Assembly: GCF_014931605.1 (NCBI RefSeq)
Contig: NZ_CP053382.1
Span: forward strand, 1,240,001-1,304,000
Direction of reading: 5' to 3'
Length of the DNA: 64,000 nucleotides
Origin: Halomonas sp. MCCC 1A13316
GTDB taxonomy: Bacteria; Pseudomonadota; Gammaproteobacteria; Pseudomonadales; Halomonadaceae
Below the pieces are notes generated by a model that was not told where the DNA came from, ran no database searches, and was given only the letters and a program-made list of their open reading frames with translations. The translations under genes and the position numbers were made by a program. Below are positions 34,490-43,472 of this stretch, piece by piece (position 1 is the stretch's first letter; every line of letters starts with the position of its first letter).

Positions 34490-34546
34490 AACGGCGCCTG
34501 CCCGGATTCGCATGACATCGTCACGGGAACCTGGGCAGGCGCCGTT
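34490..34546 (+). terminator. Long hairpin after the AtuA operon
   Basis: AACGGCGCCTGCCC pairs perfectly with GGGCAGGCGCCGTT (14 bp) across a 29-nt loop. Only ATT follows, so it is a weak rho-independent terminator or an mRNA 3'-end stabiliser. Confidence 0.6.
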
Positions 34547-34573
34547 ATTCTGGCGCTGAACGATCAAGGCGAG

Positions 34574-34608
34574 GCCCGGCAATCTGGCACCAGGTTGCCG
34601 GGCATTTT
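34574..34608 (+). terminator. Terminator between the AtuA operon and the convergent narK-type gene
   Basis: GCCCGGCAATCT pairs with AGGTTGCCGGGC (12 bp including one G-T) over a 6-nt loop and is followed by ATTTT. It is placed to stop rightward transcription just before the convergent transporter gene ends. Confidence 0.75.
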
Positions 34609-34612
34609 CGTC

Positions 34613-35965
34613 TCAGCGCAAGCTCAGTGCACCGGCGCCGGTGTCCTCGCCCACCGCGTCGGTATAGGCCTTGGCCTCCTCGGCTTCGACTTCGGGCGAG
34701 AAGCGTACGACCAGGGCACACAGCGAGGCGATTATCACGGCGATGCCGAGGTAGAACAGCCCCTGCTGGTAGGAGAGCGACTCCGAGCGGAACAGGAAGC
34801 CGGCGGCCACTGCTCCTGCATTGCCGCCGGCACCGACGATCCCGGCCACCGCCCCAAGCGCCTTCCTGTTGATGAAGGGCACCACGCCGAAGGTGGCTCC
34901 CTCGGCCATCTGCACGAACAGGCTGAACACAAGCATGATGCCTATGGCCAGCGTCAGCACGTGCATCTGCGAGAAGAACAACAGCGCTACACCTTCACAG
35001 AGCATCGCGATGAACAGCCAGCGCACGCGACCCTTGAGGCCGCCGTTGCGCGCGAACAGGTCGGAGAAGACGCCGCCCAGGGTGCGGGCGAAGATGTTCA
35101 TCAATCCGAACAGGCCGGCGATCATGCCGGCGGTGGCCAGCGTCAGGTCGAAGTTGTCGAAGAAGTAGATGGCGGCGATGTTGTTGATGGTCAGTTCGAC
35201 ACCGAAGCAGGCGGCATACACCACGAACAGCGCCCACACGCGGATATCCTTGGCTGCGGTCTTGAAGCTCGCGCCCATGCCATGCTCGCCGCTGGCTTCG
35301 GGGAGTTCGCCGCGGGCGCGCAGCTCGTCGAAGTTGCCGTCGGGGGCGTCCTGGGTGAACAGGTAGTAACCGATACCGGCGAAGAACAGCACCACGCCGG
35401 GAACGATCATCGCCAGGCGCCAGCCGAGCGCCTCGTTGACGCCGAGCATCAGCATGCCGGAGAAGATCAGCGGCATCAGAATCTGCGTGGTGCCGCCACC
35501 CAAGTTGCCCCAGCCGGCCGAGGTGGCATTGGCGGTGCCGACCACGTTGGGCGCGAACATTACCGAAGTGTGGTACTGGGTGATGACGAAGGAGGCGCCG
35601 ATGGCACCGATGGCCAGGCGCGCCAGGAAGAAGGTCTCGAAGCTCGAGGCCAGGCCGATGCCCATCACCGGTAGCGAGCCCAGGCACAGCAGCCAGGTGT
35701 AGGCCTTGCGCGGCCCGATGCGGTCGCAAAGTACGCCCATGACCAGACGTACCACAATGGTAATGGCCACCGAGGCGATGATGGTGTTGCCGATCTGGGT
35801 CTTGGTCAGCCCCAGGTCATCACGCACGATGGCCATCAGCGGGGCGATGCCGAACCAGCCGAAAAAGCAGATGTGGAAGGCGAACCAGGAGAAGTGGAAG
35901 GCGCGCATTTGTGGCGTGCGCAGGCTCAAGAGGCGAATTCGGTTCGCCTTGTTGCGAATTTCCAT
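34613..35965 (-). CDS. NarK/NasA-type nitrate/nitrite MFS transporter
   Basis: 450 residues with 12 predicted helices. The nitrate-nitrite-porter signatures are clear: SAGWGNLGGGTTQ near residue 150 and GIVGAGGNAGAVAAG near 370, with the FHFSWFAFHICFFGWFGIAPLM first helix typical of NarK2/NasA/NrtP. It should import nitrate (and perhaps exchange nitrite) across the inner membrane. No other nitrate transporter is seen, so it probably feeds NasA although it lies about 13 kb from that gene. A hairpin in its leader hints at shared control by NasT. Confidence 0.9.
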   Translation of the reverse strand: MEIRNKANRIRLLSLRTPQMRAFHFSWFAFHICFFGWFGIAPLMAIVRDDLGLTKTQIGNTIIASVAITIVVRLVMGVLCDRIGPRKAYTWLLCLGSLPVMGIGLASSFETFFLARLAIGAIGASFVITQYHTSVMFAPNVVGTANATSAGWGNLGGGTTQILMPLIFSGMLMLGVNEALGWRLAMIVPGVVLFFAGIGYYLFTQDAPDGNFDELRARGELPEASGEHGMGASFKTAAKDIRVWALFVVYAACFGVELTINNIAAIYFFDNFDLTLATAGMIAGLFGLMNIFARTLGGVFSDLFARNGGLKGRVRWLFIAMLCEGVALLFFSQMHVLTLAIGIMLVFSLFVQMAEGATFGVVPFINRKALGAVAGIVGAGGNAGAVAAGFLFRSESLSYQQGLFYLGIAVIIASLCALVVRFSPEVEAEEAKAYTDAVGEDTGAGALSLR

Positions 35966-36323
35966 GGGCTAGGACCTCGTACGGATTGCCGATACGTGAG
36001 TTCGCCCTTCTCCGTTGAAGGTCAGGTCTGACGCACTCGTGCTTCCCGCGAGAAGCCTGGTCCACGCCTACCCAGCATTTGGTTTATATCAAGCAACCTG
36101 TTTGCCATATTGATGCCTTATTCTTTTAAAACATTCAGTTGTGGTTAAGTGGCTGCTAGAAGGTATTACCGGAAACGAGGGCTGGAGTGGTAAGAATGGT
36201 GCAGCGCCGCAGACGAGTGCCCCCTGCTGGTGCTGCAGGGGGGTTGAAGAGGGAAGTCTGAAGGGGGTGATGCAAAAAGCGAAAGGGGGTGGTGCAGGAG
36301 ACGCAAGGCTCAGTTCGCAAGGC
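35966..36323. other. Leader/promoter region of the NarK-type gene and intergenic DNA
   Basis: The region has an AT-rich stretch (36080-36140) that probably carries the transporter promoter. On the minus strand at 36021-36006 lies CCTTC-AACGGA-GAAGG, a 5-bp stem whose hexaloop has A1 and G4. A direct repeat, CGCAAGGCTCAGT, occurs at 36302-36314 and 36316-36328. No gene is supported here. Confidence 0.5.
36006..36021 (-). promoter_or_regulatory. Single ANTAR-type hexaloop hairpin in the NarK leader (tentative)
   Basis: CCTTC-AACGGA-GAAGG, transcribed about 45 nt upstream of the transporter start. It matches one half of the dual-hairpin NasT target. I could not find a convincing second hairpin or a terminator stem, so the call is weak. 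Confidence 0.3.
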
Positions 36324-37064
36324 TCAGTGCATGGCCAACTGCGTGGATGCCTGGTCGCAACTGAGGAAGGCGGAGTTTTCCAGCCACTCGGGGTCGGGGT
36401 AGTAAGCGAATAGGTAATGATCCTCCTTGATGCTGTCGATCAACGGGTAGGTCACTTCCTGGCGTACCGCCGGGCAACCGTGGCTACGGCCCAGCCGGCC
36501 GGTCTTCTGAATAAAGGATTCGCTGACGTAATCGGCACCGTGGATCACGATGGCGCGCTGATAGGCCTGGTCGTTGACGCCATCCTCCAGGCCTTCCAGG
36601 CGCAGCGAATAGCCGTTGCTGCCGTAGTAGCTGTTCATGGTGCGGAACAGGCCCAGGCTCGACTGGTGGCTCTCGGGGGTGTTGGAGAACAGCGTGGCCT
36701 CGGCATTGCCCGAGCCACGGCCGTGGGAGACGAGTTCCTCGAACAACAGCCGCTCTTGCGCCAGGTCGAAGACCCACAGGCGCGGCTCGGTGGAAGGGAG
36801 TGAGAAGTCGATCACCGCCAGCCGTTCGGCATCGGGTTCGGCGCAGGCCAGGGCGCTGGCGGCAAGCTTCAGCACCTGCGGGTCGGCGTCAGGCGCGAGG
36901 CGAGTCAGGGTCCGGCTCAACGGCACGGCGGCTGGGTAAGAGAGGCCTGCCTGAGCCAGGAAATCACCGGCGTGGACGGTGGTGGAAAGGACCGTGGGTA
37001 GTGTGGCCAGCAAAGAAGCGGCCAGGGTCGATAGCGGAAGTCGCAGTGACGGTAGCAAGCGCAT
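36324..37064 (-). CDS. Murein L,D-transpeptidase catalytic-domain family protein
   Basis: 246 residues with a signal peptide (LPLSTLAASLLATLPTVLSTTVHA). The YkuD-like active site is GRSHGCPAVR, with histidine and the nucleophilic cysteine; upstream are LWVFDLAQERLLFEELVSHGRGSG and AIVIHGADYVSE. This matches the short 'L,D-transpeptidase catalytic domain' group (DUF4105-free, about 230-250 aa), predicted periplasmic and acting on peptidoglycan cross-links or lipoprotein attachment. It is divergent from a larger L,D-transpeptidase. Confidence 0.85.
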   Translation of the reverse strand: MRLLPSLRLPLSTLAASLLATLPTVLSTTVHAGDFLAQAGLSYPAAVPLSRTLTRLAPDADPQVLKLAASALACAEPDAERLAVIDFSLPSTEPRLWVFDLAQERLLFEELVSHGRGSGNAEATLFSNTPESHQSSLGLFRTMNSYYGSNGYSLRLEGLEDGVNDQAYQRAIVIHGADYVSESFIQKTGRLGRSHGCPAVRQEVTYPLIDSIKEDHYLFAYYPDPEWLENSAFLSCDQASTQLAMH

Positions 37065-37233
37065 CGAACATGCCTATACGTTGACGCCGCGAACGGCAGG
37101 CGCCACTCGCAGAAACAGAAATGGGTGAATAAGGTAAATGGACTCGGCTGATATGGCAGCCATATACCAGGCCCTATTATGAAGGCAGTGGCCAAGAAGA
37201 CCAGACTAGCCATCAACGGAGCAGGAGCAATAG

Positions 37234-38865
37234 ATGCGGGCTATTACATGGATGGGAATGTTGATGCTGTTGCTTGGCCTTGCGCCCCTGGCCTGGGCGG
37301 AGCAAGGGGAAGCCGCAAGAGCATGGGAAGATGAGCCGGGCGTGGTAGGAGAGCTGGCCCGGCAGGCTGCTTCGGACGGGGCGCGGATACAGGATTTCTA
37401 TGCCCGGCGTGACTATCGTCCGGCATGGCAGGATGCCGACACGGTGGCTGCATTCACTTCGGCGCTGCATACCCTCGAAAGCGATGGGCTCCACCCTCAG
37501 GATTATCGCCCCGATGAGTTGAGGAATCGGCATCGAGCGGTTTATGACTACGGCTCCGATGTCGAGGCGCAGGCGCAATACGACCTGTTTGCCACGCGGC
37601 AGTTGCTGACGGCACTCGACCATCTGCAGCGCGGCAAGGTCGATCCCGAAGCGCTCGATACCGGCTGGGAGGTGCCGGTGTCGCCCCCCGATTTCTCCCT
37701 GGCGGCAGTGTCCGGTGCCGTGGACCAGCAGAGATTCGAAGCGCTGATTGGCGAAGTGCGGCCGGATTTCGTTCCCTACCAGCGGTTGCGCTCGGGGCTG
37801 GCGCGCTATCGCAACATCGAGAAGCTGGGCGGTTGGCCGCGCCTGCCGGAACGGGAGCAGGCGCTGCGCCCAGGTGACGTCGACGAGGATGTTCCGCTGC
37901 TGCGTGAGCGTCTGGCGGTCATCGGTGAGCTCGAGTTATTGATCGCCGATAACGACATCTTCCCCGGTGGCGAGTTCGAGGCGCCTGATCCGCGCCGCTA
38001 CGATGCCAGCCTCGAGGCGGCGGTAAAGCGCTTCCAACGCCAACACCTGCTGGACCCGGATGGGATCGTCGGTCGCCAGACCCTGGCGGCACTCAACGTT
38101 CCGGTGGAGCGCCGCATCGACCAGATTCGCCTCAACATGGAGCGTGCCCGTTGGCTGTTGCACGGCTTGCCGGCATCCTTCGTGCTGGTCGACATTGCCG
38201 GCTACCGGCTCAGTTACTATCGCCCGGACGGCCAGATCTGGCGTTCGCGCATCGTGGTGGGCCGACCCTATCGGCGCACGCCTTCGCTGCGTTCGGAAAT
38301 CACCCACTTGACAGTGAACCCCACCTGGACGATACCGCCCACCATCAAGCGGGAGGACGTGTTACCCAAGGTGCGGCAGGATCTCGGTTATCTGTGGCGC
38401 GAGCGGATCCAGGTGCTGAGCCCGTCGGGCGCGCCCCTCGACCCCTGGGAGATCGACTGGGGCAGCCCCGGCAACATCGTCCTGCGTCAGGCTCCGGGCC
38501 CGCAGAATGCCCTGGGGCAACTCGTCATCCGCTTTCCCAACGAGCACATGGTCTATCTCCACGACACACCGGCCCAGAATCTTTTCTCTCGCGAACAGCG
38601 TGCCTTCAGCTCCGGCTGCATTCGTGTACAGAACATTCGCGAGCTGGGCCAACTGCTGCTAGACGATACCGACAGTGGTCACGACGTGGAGCGGAGGGTT
38701 GAGAACGACGAGACACAGAACGTACGCCTGGCCCATCGCATGCCGATCATCATCCATTACTGGACGGTCAACCCCGGCGATGACGGCGAACTCTCGTTCC
38801 GCCCCGATATCTACGAGCGCGACGATGCCCTGCTGCGCGCGCTGGATCGCCCGCTGACACTGTGA
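37234..38865 (+). CDS. L,D-transpeptidase of the YcbB/LdtD type
   Basis: 543 residues: signal peptide (WMGMLMLLLGLAPLAWA), a helical scaffold domain (about 60-230), a peptidoglycan-binding motif (about 250-285: YDASLEAAVKRFQRQHLLDPDGIVGRQTLAALNV) and a YkuD catalytic domain (about 310-480) whose active site reads HDTPAQNLFSREQRAFSSGCIRV. The capping loop and overall length fit LdtD of E. coli. It makes 3-3 cross-links in peptidoglycan. The divergent neighbour is a second L,D-transpeptidase. Confidence 0.92.
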   Translation: MRAITWMGMLMLLLGLAPLAWAEQGEAARAWEDEPGVVGELARQAASDGARIQDFYARRDYRPAWQDADTVAAFTSALHTLESDGLHPQDYRPDELRNRHRAVYDYGSDVEAQAQYDLFATRQLLTALDHLQRGKVDPEALDTGWEVPVSPPDFSLAAVSGAVDQQRFEALIGEVRPDFVPYQRLRSGLARYRNIEKLGGWPRLPEREQALRPGDVDEDVPLLRERLAVIGELELLIADNDIFPGGEFEAPDPRRYDASLEAAVKRFQRQHLLDPDGIVGRQTLAALNVPVERRIDQIRLNMERARWLLHGLPASFVLVDIAGYRLSYYRPDGQIWRSRIVVGRPYRRTPSLRSEITHLTVNPTWTIPPTIKREDVLPKVRQDLGYLWRERIQVLSPSGAPLDPWEIDWGSPGNIVLRQAPGPQNALGQLVIRFPNEHMVYLHDTPAQNLFSREQRAFSSGCIRVQNIRELGQLLLDDTDSGHDVERRVENDETQNVRLAHRMPIIIHYWTVNPGDDGELSFRPDIYERDDALLRALDRPLTL

Positions 38866-38887
38866 GACAGCAGGAAAGGGAAAGGAA

Positions 38888-38920
38888 AAGGCCCCGGTCA
38901 CGTCCTGTGACCGGGGCCTT
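38888..38920. terminator. Bidirectional terminator between the L,D-transpeptidase and DUF1127 genes
   Basis: A perfect 14-bp stem (AAGGCCCCGGTCAC with its complement) around GTCCT. On the minus strand it is followed by TTTTCC, so it mainly serves the DUF1127 gene. It also lies just after the rightward L,D-transpeptidase stop. Confidence 0.85.
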
Positions 38921-38922
38921 GG

Positions 38923-39189
38923 CTAAGCCAGGCGCGCCCCGCAGCGGGGACAGACCTCACGCATGCTTTCGGCTTCGCTGCGCTTGCTGCCGGCACCATC
39001 GCCTGCCTGCGGCTCGGCGGAAGCGGGATACTCCGAATGGATCGGCATCAGCTTGCCGCGTTCCCAGCGCAGGCCGATGTCCTTGAGCATGCGTGGGTCG
39101 CAGTCGCGCAGCGATGCGTCACGACGACGGTTGGCATAGTGGGTGCGCACGGCGCGAAGCAGGCGACGGGTGGTGCGTAATACTGCCAT
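38923..39189 (-). CDS. DUF1127 (YjiS-like) protein with a C-terminal CxxC
   Basis: 88 residues. The DUF1127 motif is LRDCDPRMLKDIGLRWERG (about 27-45), preceded by an arginine-rich helix. Members are small, basic and often RNA-associated; in alphaproteobacteria some affect phosphate and carbon metabolism. The extension after the domain ends CPRCGARLA, a possible half zinc ribbon. A terminator follows directly. Function here is unknown. Confidence 0.8.
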   Translation of the reverse strand: MAVLRTTRRLLRAVRTHYANRRRDASLRDCDPRMLKDIGLRWERGKLMPIHSEYPASAEPQAGDGAGSKRSEAESMREVCPRCGARLA

Positions 39190-39539
39190 GGTCTCGGTCT
39201 CCTTGAGTGGAGGCCGGGAACTTGTGCGCGGTAGGCGGGAAACGAATCATGCTTGGCCGCGACAAGTGCCGCGGCCAGCGTCCTCAGGTGTCGTCGTTTC
39301 GACGGCTGGCACACGGCTGCAGCAAACGGGTACGCATCGCGTTATGAAATACGCGATGTTGCCAATTTGCCTTGTAGCCTATGGATAGCCAGCGCATGAG
39401 GAACGCGTCTCTTGATGAGTGATGAGTGATGAGTGATGGGTGATGAGTGGGGTGAAATGTGCCGCATCGACGATGCGACTCTTTTCTTATAGACAATCGC
39501 TCAACAAGCGTCAACGGATTGAGGGGATTTTGTCGAGGC
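39190..39539. other. Intergenic region with heptamer repeats and a hairpin
   Basis: No gene is supported. It holds an 8-bp-stem hairpin (CATCGCGT/ACGCGATG, 39335-39358) and five tandem heptamers at 39413-39447. The promoter of the DUF1127 gene should lie at its left end, and the 3' end of the ABC exporter transcript at its right. Confidence 0.5.
39413..39447 (+). repeat. Five tandem copies of the heptamer TGATGAG
   Basis: Copies 1, 2, 3 and 5 are TGATGAG and copy 4 is TGATGGG; TGGGGTG follows. Short tandem arrays like this vary in copy number by slippage. It is intergenic, so any effect would be on transcription rather than on a reading frame. Confidence 0.85.
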
Positions 39540-41414
39540 CTAGCGATAGCCCTCGGCCTGCAGCCGGAATAGCCTGGCATAGTGGCCGTTCTGCGCCATC
39601 AGGCTGTCGTGGTCGCCGCGTTCGATTACTTCGCCGCCGTCGATGACGAGTATCCGGTCGGCGGCGCGCACCGTGGAGAAGCGGTGCGAGATGAGGATGG
39701 TCATCTTGTCCCGGCGATGCTCGCGGAAGTCGGCATAGACCGCTGCTTCGGCGGCGGCGTCCATCGCCGCGGTGGGCTCATCGAGTACCAGGATATCGGC
39801 GCTCTCGCGCATGTGGGCCCGGGCCAGGGCGATCTTCTGCCACTGGCCGCCGGAGAGTTCCTGGCCGCCCTTGAACCAGCGCCCCAGCTGGGTATGGTAG
39901 CCGCCGGGCATGTTGCGAATGAATTCGTCGGCCAACCCGCGCTCGGCGGCCTCCTGCCAGCGGGCTTCGTCGGCAAAGGCTTCGACGTCGCCGGCGCCGA
40001 GGTTCTCGCCGACCTTGAGCTGATAGCGCACGAAGTCCTGGAAGATCACGCCGATGCGCCGGCGCAGGGTGGCCACGTCCCACTCATGCAGGTCGCTGCC
40101 GTCGAGCAGGATACGGCCGCTGCTGGGTTCGTAGAGGCGGGTGAGCAGCTTGATCAACGTGGTCTTGCCGGAGCCGTTGGCACCCACCAGGGCCAGGCTC
40201 TGCCCTGGCGCAACATGCAGGGAAATGTCGCGTAGGGCTGGCCGCTCGGCACCGGGGTAGGTGAAGCCGACCTGCTCGAAGCGAATGCCGTCGCCGGGGC
40301 TTGCACCTTGGGTGAGGGTACCGCCTTCTGGGGCCACCGGCTGCTCAAGGTACTCGTAGAGGTTCGACAGGTAGAGGTTGTCCTCGTACATGCCGCTGAT
40401 CGAGGTGAGGCTGGCGGAGAGCGCCGCCTGGCCCTGCTTGAAGACAATCAGGTACATGGTCATCTCGCCCAGGGTCAACGCGCCCGAGATCGTCTCCACC
40501 ACTACCCAGGCATAGGCGCCGTAGAAGGCCAGCGTACCCAGCAGACCGAGCAGGAAGCCCCAGCTCTCGCGGCGAATGGTCAGGCGTCGGTCTTCGCCGT
40601 AGAGAGTGTCGAAGATCTTGCGGTAGCGCTCGAGCAGCAGCGGTTCCAGCCCGAACAGCTTGACCTCCTTGATGCTGTCCTCTCGTGCCAGCACGGTTTC
40701 CAGGTAGATCTGCATGCGGGTCTGGGGCGAACGCCAGCGGAACAGGCGGAAGGCGTCACCGGAGAACTTGGCCTCGGAGACGAACACCGGCAGCGCGCCG
40801 ATCACCAGGATCAGGATTGCCCAGGGCGAGAACTGCACCAGCAGCACGCCGAAGCTGGCCAGCGAGATAGCGTTCTGCAGCAGGGAGAAGGTCTTGTTGA
40901 CCAGCCCCAGCGGGCGAGTCGATGCTTCGCGCCTGGCCCGGGTGAGCTTGTCGTAGAACTCGCTATCCTCGAACTGGGTAAGCGAGAGCGTGCCGGCCTT
41001 CTCCAGGATCATGACGTTGACCTTCTGCCCCAGCAGCGCCCTCAACAGCGACTGCTGCGCCGAAAGCCCGCGCTGGGCCAGGGCGATGGCGGCAATCACA
41101 CCGGCCTCCGCCAGCACGTAGCGCATCACCGGCCAGGTGTTATCGACGGTCAAGGCGGCGCCGGTCTCGCGGTGATGGGCCATGGCCTCGACCACGGCAT
41201 CGACGATCAACTGGCCGATCCAGGCGGCGACGGCAGGCAGTACACCGGCAATCAGCGTGCAGATCGCCAGTCCCAGGGTGAGCGTGCGGGAAGTCTGCCA
41301 CACCAGCGTCAGCGCGCGACGGCTATAGCGGAAGACGCCGAAGAAGGTCATCAGGCGGCTACCAGCGGGTGGTGTAGGGGCAGGGGAGGCGCGGCGCATG
41401 GGCTGTGTGGGCAA
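39540..41414 (-). CDS. ABC transporter, fused permease/ATPase (MsbA/exporter type)
   Basis: 624 residues: six membrane helices in about 35-330, then an ATPase domain with Walker A VGANGSGKT, Q-loop IFQDF, signature LSGGQWQK and Walker B ILVLDEPTAAMD, followed by SHRFSTV. This is the homodimeric type IV exporter layout. Sequence features do not reveal whether it exports lipid, peptide or drug. The first ATG has only a distant GGAG; M22 (MTFFGVFRYS) is a possible alternative start. It is transcribed alone, downstream of a terminator. Confidence 0.9.
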   Translation of the reverse strand: MPTQPMRRASPAPTPPAGSRLMTFFGVFRYSRRALTLVWQTSRTLTLGLAICTLIAGVLPAVAAWIGQLIVDAVVEAMAHHRETGAALTVDNTWPVMRYVLAEAGVIAAIALAQRGLSAQQSLLRALLGQKVNVMILEKAGTLSLTQFEDSEFYDKLTRARREASTRPLGLVNKTFSLLQNAISLASFGVLLVQFSPWAILILVIGALPVFVSEAKFSGDAFRLFRWRSPQTRMQIYLETVLAREDSIKEVKLFGLEPLLLERYRKIFDTLYGEDRRLTIRRESWGFLLGLLGTLAFYGAYAWVVVETISGALTLGEMTMYLIVFKQGQAALSASLTSISGMYEDNLYLSNLYEYLEQPVAPEGGTLTQGASPGDGIRFEQVGFTYPGAERPALRDISLHVAPGQSLALVGANGSGKTTLIKLLTRLYEPSSGRILLDGSDLHEWDVATLRRRIGVIFQDFVRYQLKVGENLGAGDVEAFADEARWQEAAERGLADEFIRNMPGGYHTQLGRWFKGGQELSGGQWQKIALARAHMRESADILVLDEPTAAMDAAAEAAVYADFREHRRDKMTILISHRFSTVRAADRILVIDGGEVIERGDHDSLMAQNGHYARLFRLQAEGYR

Positions 41415-41433
41415 AGGGCTCCGTTCAAGAAAA

Positions 41434-41459
41434 GACGCCCTGCTGAAGAGCAGGGCGTC
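41434..41459 (-). terminator. Rho-independent terminator of the M23 peptidase gene
   Basis: A perfect 11-bp stem (GACGCCCTGCT and complement) with a 4-nt loop, followed on the minus strand by TTTTCTTG. It lies between the peptidase stop and the ABC exporter start. Confidence 0.92.
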
Positions 41460-41495
41460 GTTGGGCGTGCCTGGCTAGCGGTTGGCAGCGCTCGA

Positions 41496-43247
41496 TCAGT
41501 CGTCGTCGTTTTCGGCGTCGGTCGAGGCCACCACGGGGCCGGCCTGGCCGGAACGCAGTGCGACGAGCAGAGGTTCAGCCTCGCGCTGGAAGGCCATCAG
41601 ACGTTCGCCGTCGAGGCTCTGGCTCTCCGGCAGATCGACCTGCATGGCATCGACCGCGTTGTTGTTGACGATGACTTCATAGTGCAGGTGAGGGCCGGTG
41701 CTGCGGCCGGTATTGCCCGACAGCGCAATGCGTTCACCCATCGAGACACGCTCGCCGCGATTGACCGTCACGCGCGAAAGGTGCAGGTAGCGCGTGCGAT
41801 AGCCGTTGTCGTGGCGAACCACGATGTAGCGCCCCGCCATAGGGTGATTACCGACCTTCTCGACACGGCCCTCGGCCGGGGCCGTAACGGGCGTACCGAT
41901 GGGCATCGCCCAGTCGGTGCCACGGTGCGGGCTGACGCGTCCCGTCACCGGATGGGTGCGGCGCGGATTGAAGCTGGAGCTCATGCGATAGCTGCCTTCG
42001 AACGGGTAGCGGCTGAAGGCGGGATTGAGGCTCTGGCCGTCCGGGGTATAGAAGTTGTTGTCGTCGCTGTTGCGTACCAGTGTCAGGTCCATGCGGGCAC
42101 CCTGATACTGTATGGCCAGTACGCGCGAGTCGAAGCTGGCGCCGTCGATGATGTCGGACTCGATAAGTACCTGGAATTCGTCGCCGCGGCGGGTGTCGCG
42201 GCGGAAGTCGAGCTTCTTCTCCAGCAGACGTGACACCTGTGCCACTTCGGTACTGGAGAGGCCGGTGGCCTGGGCCGAGCGGGCAAAGCTGCCGCTGACG
42301 CTGCCGGCGAACAGGCGCTGGGTGGCTTCGCCGGCGCGTTCGATGGTCGCCACGTCGAAGCCATCCTCGTCACGCTCGAGCATGAAGCCTTCGCGCGAGT
42401 TCTTCATGATCCGCATGGACAGCAGGCGTTCCTGCTCGTCGAGCTGATACTCGAAAGTGTTGCCGACCCGCCAGTGTGTCAGCAGGCGCTTGTCGGGAAT
42501 GCTGTCGAGCAGGTGCATCGCCTCGCTGTAGCCGAGGCCGAGTTCGTTCTGGGCCAGCACGGCGAAGGTGTCGCCCTGCTGCACGGTATAGGTGCGCCAC
42601 TCCGGCACGAAGGGTTCGGCGGCGACAACCTCTTGGTTGAAGTTGAGCGGGCCATCCTCGAACAGTGCCAACTCATCGTCCGGATAGTCCTCGTAGGAGG
42701 TCGCATCGGCGGCAAGCGCCTCGTCATCGGTATTCATGTCGTCGAGCATGCCGCTGGCCAGAGTACCGATCACCGTGGCCATATGCAGCGCACCTGAATC
42801 CAGCTCCGTTGCCAGTTCGATGCCGCTGGTGTCGCCGGTCGTGGCGGAAAGGCTTGCGGTAGCGGTAGCGGTAGCGGCATCGAGCTCGGCAGCGGCGGGA
42901 GCGGGTGAAGTCGCTCGCCCTGCCTGGGCTGCGGTGACCCCGGAAAGGTCGACGATCTCGCTGGGCTGCAACTGAGAGAGCGGAATGTAGTCTCGGGTGG
43001 CGTCGATGGCCTGGGTGGCGATTTCGATGGCATCGGCGACAGAGTAGCGTTCACTGTTGAGGGCGGGGAGGCCGGGTTGTGCCTCCGGCGACAGGGGATA
43101 GAGTACGGTCTCGGGTACTTGTCCCTGTCGCTGGGTGTTCTCGACAAAGGTAACGATCTTTTGTGCGCCCAGCACAGTCACCATGGTGGCGACGGGTAAC
43201 AGCAGCAACTTATGCGTGCGGGGCAGCGAATGGAGGATTCGCAACAT
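41496..43247 (-). CDS. M23-family peptidoglycan endopeptidase (MepM/OapA-like)
   Basis: 583 residues: an N-terminal membrane anchor (KLLLLPVATMVTVLGAQ), a long low-complexity region rich in A, T, D and E (about 100-205), a LysM-like/OapA segment (TYTVQQGDTFAVLAQNELG) and a C-terminal M23 domain. Zinc ligands are visible in HRGTDWAMP and GPHLHYEV. Such enzymes cleave cross-link peptides (D-Ala-mDAP) to allow wall growth. The length of the acidic A/T-rich insert is unusual and may act as a spacer. It is the partner in function of the L,D-transpeptidases nearby. Confidence 0.92.
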   Translation of the reverse strand: MLRILHSLPRTHKLLLLPVATMVTVLGAQKIVTFVENTQRQGQVPETVLYPLSPEAQPGLPALNSERYSVADAIEIATQAIDATRDYIPLSQLQPSEIVDLSGVTAAQAGRATSPAPAAAELDAATATATASLSATTGDTSGIELATELDSGALHMATVIGTLASGMLDDMNTDDEALAADATSYEDYPDDELALFEDGPLNFNQEVVAAEPFVPEWRTYTVQQGDTFAVLAQNELGLGYSEAMHLLDSIPDKRLLTHWRVGNTFEYQLDEQERLLSMRIMKNSREGFMLERDEDGFDVATIERAGEATQRLFAGSVSGSFARSAQATGLSSTEVAQVSRLLEKKLDFRRDTRRGDEFQVLIESDIIDGASFDSRVLAIQYQGARMDLTLVRNSDDNNFYTPDGQSLNPAFSRYPFEGSYRMSSSFNPRRTHPVTGRVSPHRGTDWAMPIGTPVTAPAEGRVEKVGNHPMAGRYIVVRHDNGYRTRYLHLSRVTVNRGERVSMGERIALSGNTGRSTGPHLHYEVIVNNNAVDAMQVDLPESQSLDGERLMAFQREAEPLLVALRSGQAGPVVASTDAENDDD

Positions 43248-43472
43248 GTTTGTAGGCCATAAAAAAAGATGACAAGAATATATAAAGCCACGGGAACCTT
43301 AACCCATGCTATATGGCCTGCCTAGACTGTACGTCCATACAGCAAGATGCACCCGGAGTCCCTCGCATGAGGCTCCAGGCGGTCTGAATGTTGTCGAACA
43401 CTGTTCAACAAAGTCATTGAACGTGAATATAAGGTAGGAAACAACCCCTTTTCGGTAAATGAATAGCATGCA

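Noticed and set aside
39413..39447. Heptamer array considered as a CRISPR array
   Set aside because: Units are directly adjacent 7-mers with no spacers and no cas genes are present.
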